Below, in pieces: positions 1-6,934 of a stretch of 11,352 nt of DNA. The notes beneath the pieces are model-generated. The model ran no database searches. It was not told where the DNA came from and saw only the letters and a program-made list of their open reading frames with translations. The translations under genes and the position numbers were made by a program. Source of the DNA: Desulfocapsaceae bacterium (GTDB lineage Bacteria; Desulfobacterota; Desulfobulbia; Desulfobulbales; Desulfocapsaceae); contig JAOZLO010000054.1 in assembly GCA_029934775.1 (NCBI GenBank), positions 1 to 11,352 of the forward strand, given 5' to 3'. Within the stretch, counting starts at the first letter, position 1, and the number at the start of each line of letters is the position of its first letter.

Positions 1-152
1 ATCTTGAAAGTCAGGAACGTGTAGCCAAGGCAATGGAACTCACCAAGGCTTACGCAAGTTCAGGATCAGCTACGCATTTCAGCACGGTAACCAAGCTGTT
101 TTATGATCTGTTTGAAATGTTTGAGACGGGCAAAGACCCACGCACTAAGTGA
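1..152 (+). CDS. C-terminal end of an unrecognised protein (5' end outside window)
   Basis: Reading codons from base 3 gives 49 residues without a stop, starting LESQERVAKAMELTKAY and ending FETGKDPRTK before a TGA at 150-152. The stretch is mixed-charge and probably alpha-helical. I recognise no family, motif or membrane segment in it, and the start lies upstream of the window. The stop codon lies inside the 3' end of the convergent HD-domain gene: the two coding regions overlap tail to tail by 8 bp (145-152), so no terminator can lie between them. The natural-looking composition and the stop placed exactly at the convergent junction support a real gene rather than a chance frame. Its function cannot be inferred from this fragment. 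Confidence 0.6.
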   Translation, partial: LESQERVAKAMELTKAYASSGSATHFSTVTKLFYDLFEMFETGKDPRTK

Positions 153-1044
153 CCGGTGGTTTCCGTTTCAGAAACTTCTGCATACAACTCATTTCTTCCT
201 CACATTTCGTTATTATCTGTTCCAGATAATCGATATTTTTATTGATATTTTCAGAATACAGATCCCGGTCGAGTTCATGTCTTTCACGGAAATGTGTCCG
301 CATGGATTGAGAGGTGTTGGAAAAGGTATGTTTCAGTCTGTCGATGATAATAGTATGGTAGAAACTAGCGGTATGTATCATAAGCTCAAGCGCTGAATCA
401 TACTGGTAGGTTTTATTGGCTTTCAGTTCCTCATGGAGCGTGGGGAGAGCCTCCAGATAATATCTGTCTGCCATTTGTGCAAGTATATCTGCAGAACCGA
501 CTACCTGGCCTGCAAGTTGCGTTTCATGGGAGTGCGGAGCAATAGTTGTCGGGTCGAGCGAAAGGTTTGTATAGCAAATGATTGTGGCGCAGTCTTCTGA
601 TATGTTCTGCCCTAGTTCTTTACTGTCAACGTAGCGCCTGAGGAAAAGACCGGATCTCTCTTCATGGTTTACAATATATTCAGTGCCTGATGTGGCACTG
701 TCTCCTTCCAACAGCAACATCCCTGTATCGTGAAAGTAGGCACTCAGCAAACCTTTAGTGAGTGTTTCCACATTAATGTGTATCTGGTTGCAATGAAGCC
801 CATGGAACAACCGGACTGTCGCTAAGGCGACCATCTGGGTGTGCCGCAGGTTGTGATATTGAAGGGTGTTCTTTTGGAAAAGTGGGTGGGATCCGGAAAA
901 AAAAGCAGTCATATCGTTGTAGATATTCCGAATCAATTCACAGTCCGCTGTAGGGCATATTACAGATGACAGGGAAACGATTTCTTCTAGTGGGTCTCCG
1001 GTGTTTCCGCCGTCAAAAATTTTCCCAAGATATTTATTATCCAT
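145..1044 (-). CDS. HD-domain metal-dependent phosphohydrolase (299 aa)
   Basis: This is probably a cytoplasmic metal-dependent phosphohydrolase or phosphodiesterase of the HD superfamily; the substrate is unknown. Visible metal-site residues are YHNLRHT (H64, H68), the FHDTG doublet H105-D106, HEERS (H127, E128) and D186 in GSADILAQ. The spacing fits the class of HD proteins that begins with a YHN..HT motif. Residues 1-55 match nothing I know. The last 40 or so residues are charged and helical, with a possible coiled coil (DYLEQIITKCEEEMSCMQ). There is no signal peptide or membrane segment. The ATG at 1044 lies at the edge of a repeat copy, whose AAGTAAGG is the nearest Shine-Dalgarno-like sequence, about 12 nt from the ATG, a long spacing. 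The gene is divergent from a REC-GGDEF gene, so a role in nucleotide signalling is possible. It is not an HD-GYP protein, because no GYP motif is present. Confidence 0.85.
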   Translation of the reverse strand: MDNKYLGKIFDGGNTGDPLEEIVSLSSVICPTADCELIRNIYNDMTAFFSGSHPLFQKNTLQYHNLRHTQMVALATVRLFHGLHCNQIHINVETLTKGLLSAYFHDTGMLLLEGDSATSGTEYIVNHEERSGLFLRRYVDSKELGQNISEDCATIICYTNLSLDPTTIAPHSHETQLAGQVVGSADILAQMADRYYLEALPTLHEELKANKTYQYDSALELMIHTASFYHTIIIDRLKHTFSNTSQSMRTHFRERHELDRDLYSENINKNIDYLEQIITKCEEEMSCMQKFLKRKPPVT

Positions 1045-1160
1045 TCTTATTTAGTACCTTACTTCTGAAAAGCTGTCTTAAAAACAAGAAAATGAGGAAT
1101 GTATTCTCGGGTTATATGGTTTGATATATCCCCATGGTACTTATACCTCCTTGGGGGGTG
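1045..1160 (-). repeat. Modular repeat ModR copy 1 (no internal units), abutting the HD-gene start
   Basis: On the minus strand this copy opens with the CACCCCCC..AAGGAGG hairpin and TAAGTACCATGG. A short AT-rich stretch follows, then TTGTTTTTAAGACA, and it closes with AGAAGTAAGGTACTAAA just before the HD-gene ATG. Both ends match the copy at 9211-9399, but the internal units ending in TTATC are missing. It joins head to tail with copy 2, so the two form a tandem pair. Confidence 0.75.
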
Positions 1161-1264
1161 TAGTACCTTACTTCCCCGAAAATGCAATAAAAACAAAAGA
1201 TAAGCTGAGCCTTTGCATAAGCACCCCTGTGAAACCAAGGCATAAACTTCAACTTTGAACTGAG
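1161..1264 (-). repeat. Modular repeat ModR copy 2 (three internal units)
   Basis: On the minus strand it runs from CTCAGTTCAAAGTTGAAG through TTTATGCC, TTGGTTTCACAGGGGTGC and CTTATG to CAGCTTATC. It then continues with TTTTGTTTTTATTGCA and GGGGAAGTAAGGTACTA. The order and spacing match the copy at 9211-9399, with three TTAT-ending units instead of four. The hairpin end of the module is not clearly recognisable beyond 1264, so this copy may be truncated on that side. Confidence 0.75.
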
Positions 1265-1353
1265 TCTATTTTTAATACAATATACTCAACTGTCACCTTT
1301 TGTGCAAAATATGAGATAAGAAGATATTCTTTTATCGGAAAAAGGAGGCAGGA

Positions 1354-1422
1354 ATGTTAAGTATGATCTGGACATTATCAATGTTTACAATTAAACTTTC
1401 CAGAATATGGCTATGCCGGTGA
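1354..1422 (+). CDS. Possible 22-codon leader peptide upstream of the REC-GGDEF gene
   Basis: A short frame runs from ATG 1354 to TGA 1420-1422. It encodes a hydrophobic, weakly basic peptide beginning MLSMIWTLSMFTIK. It is preceded by AAAGGAGG at 1341-1348, the best Shine-Dalgarno sequence in the spacer, with five bases to the ATG. It ends 37 bp before the ATG of the REC-GGDEF gene, whose own ribosome-binding site (TGAAG) is weak. A translated upstream frame that influences the cyclase is plausible. A chance SD-ATG pair cannot be excluded, and there is no homology evidence. Confidence 0.3.
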   Translation: MLSMIWTLSMFTIKLSRIWLCR

Positions 1423-1459
1423 CGTATCAATACATTTTCTCTGGGTTCTCTGAAGATAA

Positions 1460-2353
1460 ATGGAAGATAATAACAACACTGTAATATTGTTCGTTGATGA
1501 TGATGAACTGGTTCGTATGGTTCTCAGCGTGATGGCTGAGTCACTGGGATATCATTATCTGCTTGCCTGTGACAGCCTTGAAGCCATCGAGGTGTTAAAG
1601 GCCACATCCGTTGATCTTGTTCTGTCTGATGTTATGATGCCGGGAATGGATGGGCTGGAGCTTCTTGCTTATATCAAAAAGCATCATAAGAATACTGATG
1701 TAATCATATCCACAGGATTTTCTGAAAAAGCAAGTTATGCTGAAGTTATAAAGGCAGGGGCTATTGACTTCATAAAAAAACCTATCGATCAGGCAGAGCT
1801 TGAAGCCAAGCTGGCCAGGGTAGTTCGAGAACGAAACATGGTTCGTGAGCTGGAGAGGTTATCGATGCATGATGCCTTAACTTCGCTCCTGAACCGAAGA
1901 TCCTTTGATGAACGTTTTCCCTACGAGACAGAGAGAGCATCAAGGCAGAATTATTCGTTGATTCTGGCATTTATTGATGTGGATAATTTTAAAAATTATA
2001 ACGATCAGTATGGACACCAGGCTGGAGATGAGGTTCTTGTCAGCTTGGGGAAGATAATGGCTCAGTGTACTCGTGAAAAAGTTGATATGTGTTTCAGGCT
2101 GGGTGGGGATGAGTTTGCAGTACTCCTACCCCAGGCAAGTTCTGAACAAGGTATAGAAATTGCCCAGCGGATTCTATCGAGTTTTGGTGAAAAAAAAATT
2201 GGAGAGACGACGCTTTCAATTGGTCTGGTGGTCTGCAAACGGGATAAAAATTTATCCCGGGGAGAGGACGAACGGTTGATGAAACAACGGGCGGACCAGG
2301 CCATGTATGATGCGAAAAACAGGGGCAAGAACTGCGTTGTTACGCGTATCTGA
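1460..2353 (+). CDS. Response regulator with diguanylate cyclase output (REC-GGDEF, 297 aa)
   Basis: This is a cytoplasmic two-component output protein predicted to make cyclic di-GMP from two GTP when phosphorylated. The REC domain (about 8-120) has the acidic pocket D13-D15, phospho-acceptor D57 in LVLSDVMMPG, T85, and K107 in FIKKPI. A short helical linker (about 120-135) leads to the GGDEF domain (about 136-297), with HDALTSLLNRRSF, IDVDNFKNYND and an intact GGDEF at 215-219. It has the PleD/WspR-like order but a single REC. The allosteric I-site position, normally RxxD ending five residues before GGDEF, reads E206-K-V-D209 with an Arg one position early, so product inhibition may be weak. 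An in-frame TAA directly precedes the ATG, which fixes the start. No partner kinase lies in the window. It converges with purF across only 8 bp. Confidence 0.96.
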   Translation: MEDNNNTVILFVDDDELVRMVLSVMAESLGYHYLLACDSLEAIEVLKATSVDLVLSDVMMPGMDGLELLAYIKKHHKNTDVIISTGFSEKASYAEVIKAGAIDFIKKPIDQAELEAKLARVVRERNMVRELERLSMHDALTSLLNRRSFDERFPYETERASRQNYSLILAFIDVDNFKNYNDQYGHQAGDEVLVSLGKIMAQCTREKVDMCFRLGGDEFAVLLPQASSEQGIEIAQRILSSFGEKKIGETTLSIGLVVCKRDKNLSRGEDERLMKQRADQAMYDAKNRGKNCVVTRI

Positions 2354-2361
2354 ACAAATAA

Positions 2362-3783
2362 TTATTCACCAAGGGACTCTTTGTGAAAAGATGTATTCGG
2401 TTTAATCGGATATCTTCCATCAAAACATGCCAGACAAAAGTCTTTTTTAGTTAGTCCTGTTGCCTCTACCAGACCATCCAGGCTCAGGTAATGAAGCGAG
2501 TCGAGACCAAGATATTCGGAGATTTCGTCAGTTTCTCTCTTGCAGGCAACGAGCTGAGTGGAGGTAGGAAAGTCTATCCCGTAATAACATGCATGCCGTG
2601 TAGGGGGACAACTGACGACCATATGAACTTCTTTTGCTCCCGCTTTCCGTAACGCCCGCACTCGGCTTTTCCCGGTAGTGCCCCTGATTATTGAGTCTTC
2701 AACTATCAGTACCTTTTTGTCTTTGAGAAAAGAACGAACCGGGTTGAGTTTAACCTTTACATTAAAATCACGCATGGACTGGGTTGGCTGGATGAAGGTT
2801 CGGCCAACATAGTGATTGCGAATGACACCCATTTCGAGTGGTATTCCTGAAGCCTGTGAGTATCCGATAGCGGCATAATTTCCAGAATCAGGAAAGGGCA
2901 TGACAAAGTCTGCATCAATGTTGGTTTCTCGTGCAAGGATCTCTCCCATACGTTTTCTTGACATGTACACATTGATGCCGAAAATATCCGAATCCGGGCG
3001 TGCGAAATAGACCTGCTCAAAGATACAGAACTGGTTATTCTGTTTAGGCCAGGGATAGAGCGATTTCATTGTATCTTTTTGAAAGATGAGAATTTCACCT
3101 GGTTCTACTTCACGAACATACTCTGCTTCTATAAGGTCAAGTGCACATGTCTCAGAGGCGACAACCCATCCGCCGTTGTTTAATCGACCAAGGCAAAGGG
3201 GACGGAAGCCATTTGGATCACGAACGGCAATCATCGTATCCTGAGTCATCATAAGAAGAGAATAGGCACCCTTTAGAGTGGAAAAAGTTTTCTTAAGCGC
3301 TTTTTCCAGTCCAAGGTCAGCGGCGCGGGCCATCAGGTGAAGAACTATTTCACTGTCCATAGTGGTCTGAAAGATAGATCCCTGCTCTTCGAGGTGTGAT
3401 CGTAATTCAATAGAATTAACCAGGTTGCCATTATGAGCCACAGCCAGAGTTGTTCCCTTGTGCATGACCGTCAATGGCTGAGTATTTGTTACGTTAGATG
3501 CCCCGGTGGTTGAATAGCGCACATGGCCTATAGAAATATGGCCCTTTAACCCTTGAAGAATTTCTTCTGAGAAAATCTCTGGAACGAGTCCCATATTCTT
3601 ATGGGTTTTCACTTTGTGCCCGTTGGATGTGACGATTCCAGCGCTTTCCTGGCCTCGATGCTGAAGGGCATAAAGGCCGAAGTAGGTCAGTTTAGAGGAA
3701 TCTTCGTGATTGAAAATACCACATACTCCACACTCATGGGTGGGGCGGTCTGGATACAATTTCAGATTATTCTGATGTAACAT
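2362..3783 (-). CDS. purF: Amidophosphoribosyltransferase (glutamine PRPP amidotransferase, 473 aa)
   Basis: This enzyme catalyses the first committed step of purine synthesis: PRPP plus glutamine gives 5-phosphoribosylamine, glutamate and PPi. The N-terminal Ntn glutaminase starts at C18 (ECGVCGIF), so a 17-residue propeptide must be removed. QHRGQESAGI and AHNGNLVNS are further glutaminase motifs. The phosphoribosyltransferase half carries the PRPP loop VLIVEDSIIRGTT (358-370). C253, C399, C450 and C453 fit the four [4Fe-4S] ligands of the B. subtilis-type enzyme, so it is probably oxygen-sensitive and made as a proenzyme. Length is normal. The start is ATG 3783, with AAGGGA about 10 nt upstream. 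It is the last minus-strand gene after ispDF and the M20 peptidase, separated from them by 244 bp that include a MITE-like insertion. I see no PurR-type operator or guanine riboswitch. Confidence 0.98.
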   Translation of the reverse strand: MLHQNNLKLYPDRPTHECGVCGIFNHEDSSKLTYFGLYALQHRGQESAGIVTSNGHKVKTHKNMGLVPEIFSEEILQGLKGHISIGHVRYSTTGASNVTNTQPLTVMHKGTTLAVAHNGNLVNSIELRSHLEEQGSIFQTTMDSEIVLHLMARAADLGLEKALKKTFSTLKGAYSLLMMTQDTMIAVRDPNGFRPLCLGRLNNGGWVVASETCALDLIEAEYVREVEPGEILIFQKDTMKSLYPWPKQNNQFCIFEQVYFARPDSDIFGINVYMSRKRMGEILARETNIDADFVMPFPDSGNYAAIGYSQASGIPLEMGVIRNHYVGRTFIQPTQSMRDFNVKVKLNPVRSFLKDKKVLIVEDSIIRGTTGKSRVRALRKAGAKEVHMVVSCPPTRHACYYGIDFPTSTQLVACKRETDEISEYLGLDSLHYLSLDGLVEATGLTKKDFCLACFDGRYPIKPNTSFHKESLGE

Positions 3784-3870
3784 CGGAGATATTTCCCTTA
3801 TTTTTTAGTTGCTGCCAGCTGAAGAGGCTGTAGTTTTTATGGTCATTCACATGATCTGTTGTCTACCTAG

Positions 3871-4009
3871 GAGCTTGTCCGAGAATAGACATTTTGTTCG
3901 AAATTGAAGAATTCGAACAAAATAAGCACAGCCATATAATTAATATTGCGAGTATTATTTTTCGACAATTCTGAAGAGTTTGGGCAAAAGGGCATTCTCG
4001 GACAGCCTC
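3871..4009. mobile_element. 139-bp MITE-like element with CTAG flanks
   Basis: The terminal inverted repeats are GAGCTTGTCCGAGAAT (3871-3886) and, at 3994-4009, the complement of GAGGCTGTCCGAGAAT, giving 14 of 16 matches. CTAG flanks both ends (3867-3870 and 4010-4013), consistent with a 4-bp target duplication. Inside is a perfect 12-bp stem, ATTTTGTTCGAA (3891-3902) with its complement at 3912-3923. There is no coding frame, so movement would need a transposase supplied in trans. Ends of this type with a CTAG target resemble IS5-like elements, but that assignment is from memory. Confidence 0.75.
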
Positions 4010-4027
4010 CTAGTTGATCGGTAACAT

Positions 4028-5170
4028 TTATGTGGTCAGCGCATAAAGGAGTTCCGTTAAACTCACCAGGTCCTTGAGGTCGAGCTGCTCATCAACGGTA
4101 TGCACTTTATCCATACCAGTTGCTACGATTGCTGTCTGCATACCGTTACTGCAGAAAATATTGCCGTCACTGCCTCCGCCGGCGACGATGAACTGTACAT
4201 TTTTTCCGCTTTTTGCAGAGGCCTGTTTTATCCTCTCGATGACGGGAGCGTTTTGTTCCAGCTTTAGTACGGGGTAGTCGTCGGTGATATTGCAGTCAAA
4301 AGCAGGACGTGCATTTTCTACCTCCTCGCCTCCCTGCCAGTCTGCAATGACCCCATTGAATGTATCGAGAATTTCCTGCGTGTATATGGCGAGTTTTTCA
4401 GTGGAATGGCTGCGGACTTCACCATAGATGGTGACGAGCTCAGGAACAATGTTTGTTGCCGCACCACCATGTATTATTCCGAAATTACGTGTGGATTCAT
4501 CGTCGAGACGGCCTACTTTTAATTTGCTGAGAGCCTCTGCCGTGAGAGATAGGGCATTTATTCCCGATTCAGGATTAAGACCTGCATGCGCAGCGGCACC
4601 TTTTACCGAAAGCTTCATTTTATTAGCTGTGGGCGCACCGGTAATGACTACATCTATACCGGTGGCATCTAGGGCGTAACCGTATGTCGACTGAATCTTG
4701 TTATACTCAAGGTTTTTGGCACCGAGAAGGCCGATTTCTTCACAGGTTGTAAGTATGATTTCCATGGTGGAATGCGGGATATTGTTTTCTTTCAGTAAGG
4801 TGACAAGTTCGAGGATGGCGGCAATGCCGGATTTATCGTCTCCACCGAGAATTGTATCTCCCTTGCTGCTGAAGATGTCTCCTGTGCGGACTACTTCCAC
4901 GCCATTAGCCGGTTCCACCGTGTCCATGTGGCATGAGAAAAAAAGACCTTCGAGCTCTGGATGATTTCCTGCAAATGTGATAATGAGGTTTCCACAATCG
5001 GAACCGGTCAAGGCAGCTGAGTTGTCTTCATGGATAGAATCGGCATCCAGCTCAGCAAATTTTTTTTTCAGGTAAGTTGCTACTCCTGCCTCTTTTTTTG
5101 AGGGACTGCTTATTTCACAGAGTTCGGCAAAGGTCTTGGCAAGTCGTTCCCGGTTGATTGTCACTTTCAT
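4028..5170 (-). CDS. M20-family metallopeptidase, PepT-like (380 aa)
   Basis: This is a dinuclear-zinc aminopeptidase or related amidohydrolase of the M20 family, closest to the peptidase T-like (PepT-like) branch. The metal and catalytic residues are in order: H81 and D83 in SCHMDTV, D111 in GGDDKSG, E144-E145 in TTCEEIGLLG, D168 in ALDATG, and H357 in KVHTVDE. The lid or dimerisation domain lies roughly between residues 180 and 295 (SVKGAAAHAGLNPESGINA). There is no signal peptide, so it is cytoplasmic. The ATG overlaps the ispDF TGA as ATGA, which suggests translational coupling. No functional link between isoprenoid synthesis and peptide hydrolysis is evident. The substrate (tripeptides or another amide) cannot be fixed from sequence. 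The PepT-like label is firmer than any gene symbol. Confidence 0.93.
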   Translation of the reverse strand: MKVTINRERLAKTFAELCEISSPSKKEAGVATYLKKKFAELDADSIHEDNSAALTGSDCGNLIITFAGNHPELEGLFFSCHMDTVEPANGVEVVRTGDIFSSKGDTILGGDDKSGIAAILELVTLLKENNIPHSTMEIILTTCEEIGLLGAKNLEYNKIQSTYGYALDATGIDVVITGAPTANKMKLSVKGAAAHAGLNPESGINALSLTAEALSKLKVGRLDDESTRNFGIIHGGAATNIVPELVTIYGEVRSHSTEKLAIYTQEILDTFNGVIADWQGGEEVENARPAFDCNITDDYPVLKLEQNAPVIERIKQASAKSGKNVQFIVAGGGSDGNIFCSNGMQTAIVATGMDKVHTVDEQLDLKDLVSLTELLYALTT

Positions 5171-6354
5171 ATTGATACCTTTAAGCTGGAGGGTTGCAAG
5201 AGAACGACAGCATGACAGCTGATACCTTCTTCTCTGCCAGTAAAACCCATTTTTTCAGTAGTTGTGGCTTTGATATTGATGTCACCTGTGTCAACCCCGC
5301 ATGTCTTGGCGAGTGTATTTTTCATTTTACCCAAAAAAGGTGCGAGTCGCGGTTTCTGACATACAATTGTGATATCACAATTGGCAAGAGAGTACGAGTG
5401 TGAAGCGGCCAGGGCCAATACACGTTCTAAAAGAGTTATGGAATAGATATTGCTGTACAGGTCATCAGAGTCTGGAAAATGATGGCCTATATCCCCTTCA
5501 CCCAAGGCACCAAGAATGGCGTCACAGAGTGCATGAGTGAGAACATCTGCATCTGAGTGGCCTGCAAGGCCGAGCGAGTGCGGTATTGTCACTCCCCCGA
5601 GTACCAGTTTTCTGTTTTCCACAAGTCGGTGGGCGTCAAAGCCGTGGCCGATTCTAGGTATCCATTTTGCTCTGTTTTGCATAATGAGTTCAGCAAGGTG
5701 AAGATCTTCCCGGCGTGTAACTTTGAGGTTGGTTTCAGATCCCGCCACAAGTGTAACGGGAATCCCAGCAAGTTCCAGAAGGGATGATTCATCCGTCACA
5801 TCTTTTTCACCTAATTCCACAAATGCCTTTACCAGGAGTTCTCTGCGGGCGGCTTGAGGAGTCTGGGCCAGCCACAGATCCTTACGTTCAATGGTGGCGA
5901 TAACCGCAGAAATGCTATTTCCTTTTTTGAGCGTATCCTTTACAGGTATTGCGGCAATTGCTGCACCGTCACTTATTGCTGCTTCATAGCATCTGTTGAT
6001 AGTGGCTTGAGAGACAAAGGGTCTGGCTCCGTCATGTACCAGCACAATGTCTGTCTCAGGGCCAATAACCTTAAGGCCTTCCTGTACTGAATCCTGCCTT
6101 CTTTTTCCTCCGGGGACGAGTGTAATCTCATCATGCTGTCCAGTATATCTGGTCAGTATTTCCCGGGCCTGTTCAATTCTGTCTGAAGAGACAACGACTA
6201 CTATGTGGTTGATATGACAGTTTTGTAAAAATGCCTTTACTGTATGGATAAGGAGAGGAGCATCCCCCAGGTGGTGGAACTGTTTCGGGTAATCCAGTTT
6301 CATTCTGGTGCCGAATCCGGCAGCGGGAATTATAACAGTTGCAGAGCATGTCAT
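5167..6354 (-). CDS. ispDF: Bifunctional IspD-IspF enzyme of the MEP isoprenoid pathway (395 aa)
   Basis: Two enzymes are joined in one chain. The N-terminal IspD part (about 4-228) converts MEP and CTP to CDP-ME, with the nucleotide loop PAAGFGTRMKLDYPKQF (10-26), VHDGARPFV (106-114), TPQA (165-168) and DVTDESSLLE (185-194). The C-terminal IspF part (about 234-392) cyclises CDP-ME 2-phosphate to MEcPP, with metal ligands D240 and H242 in RIGHGFDAH, H266 in GHSDAD, and the ATTTEKMGFTGREEG region. The intermediate IspE step must be encoded elsewhere. The fusion is known in alpha-, epsilon- and deltaproteobacterial groups. The start at ATG 6354 has no obvious Shine-Dalgarno sequence. A TATAAC at about -20 could be a weak -10 box. 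No clear terminator separates it from rnpB upstream. Confidence 0.98.
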   Translation of the reverse strand: MTCSATVIIPAAGFGTRMKLDYPKQFHHLGDAPLLIHTVKAFLQNCHINHIVVVVSSDRIEQAREILTRYTGQHDEITLVPGGKRRQDSVQEGLKVIGPETDIVLVHDGARPFVSQATINRCYEAAISDGAAIAAIPVKDTLKKGNSISAVIATIERKDLWLAQTPQAARRELLVKAFVELGEKDVTDESSLLELAGIPVTLVAGSETNLKVTRREDLHLAELIMQNRAKWIPRIGHGFDAHRLVENRKLVLGGVTIPHSLGLAGHSDADVLTHALCDAILGALGEGDIGHHFPDSDDLYSNIYSITLLERVLALAASHSYSLANCDITIVCQKPRLAPFLGKMKNTLAKTCGVDTGDINIKATTTEKMGFTGREEGISCHAVVLLQPSSLKVSI

Positions 6355-6454
6355 GATGAAAGTGTGTCGTTATAATGTCTCTGGAGAGAGGGTCGTAGCA
6401 GATTTGTCTGGAACCGAGCCGGAGACTTGGTGTCACCGGGGTATGGTCTCTAAA

Positions 6455-6885
6455 GAAGGAGCGGGCTATAAGCCGAATTCTGTACTCTGCAAAGAGCCAT
6501 GATCATTTCACTGGGATGTTGATTGCTCAACACCTCTTGCAACCTACCCGGAGATTTCGAACGGGCCGCTCTCAAACATCTCCCTATTTGGTCTTGCTCC
6601 GGATGGGGTTTACCCTGCCTTCCATGTCACCATGGAAGCGGTGAGCTCTTACCTCGCCGTTTCACCCTTACCCGGCACTCAGCTTGTTATATAATGACCA
6701 TGCTGTTTGACTGCTCTCGAAGTTGCAGTACGCGTATTATAAAACAAACTGAGTGTCGGGCGGTTTATTTTCTGTGGCACTGTCCTCCGGTTACCCGGAG
6801 TTCGTGTTACGAACCATCCTGCCCTGTGGAGTTCGGACTTTCCTCTCCGGCCAGACGACCGGGGCGACCATGCACCCGCTCCAAA
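6455..6885 (-). ncRNA. rnpB: RNase P RNA, bacterial type A, with long P12
   Basis: This is the catalytic RNA that trims tRNA 5' leaders. On the minus strand P1 pairs GGAGCGGG (6882-6875) with CCCGCTCC (6465-6458). The conserved core AGAGGAAAGTCCGAAC lies at 6846-6831, GGTAAGGGTGAAA-type and GGGTAAACCCC (L15, which recognises tRNA CCA) sequences lie in the middle, and ACAGAATTCGGCTTATAG lies at 6483-6466. P12 (6758-6673) is an 86-nt hairpin, much longer than in E. coli. The exact ends are estimates from P1 pairing. The gene sits 49 bp after the zinc-ribbon stop codon. Only weak promoter matches (TTTCAT-17-TACATT) are visible there and no clear terminator follows, so it may be partly co-transcribed and processed. 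Confidence 0.97.
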
Positions 6886-6934
6886 TTTGAATGTAGTTGG
6901 AAACCTTGAAAGATGAAAGGAAAAAAATTGCAGG

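Noticed and set aside
103..396. 97-codon plus-strand frame
   Set aside because: It is antisense to the 3' half of the HD gene and out of frame with the partial gene ending at 152.
3784..3870. purF promoter (TAGACA-18-CATAAA)
   Set aside because: The -35 and -10 matches are too poor to annotate, and no PurR-like box is seen.
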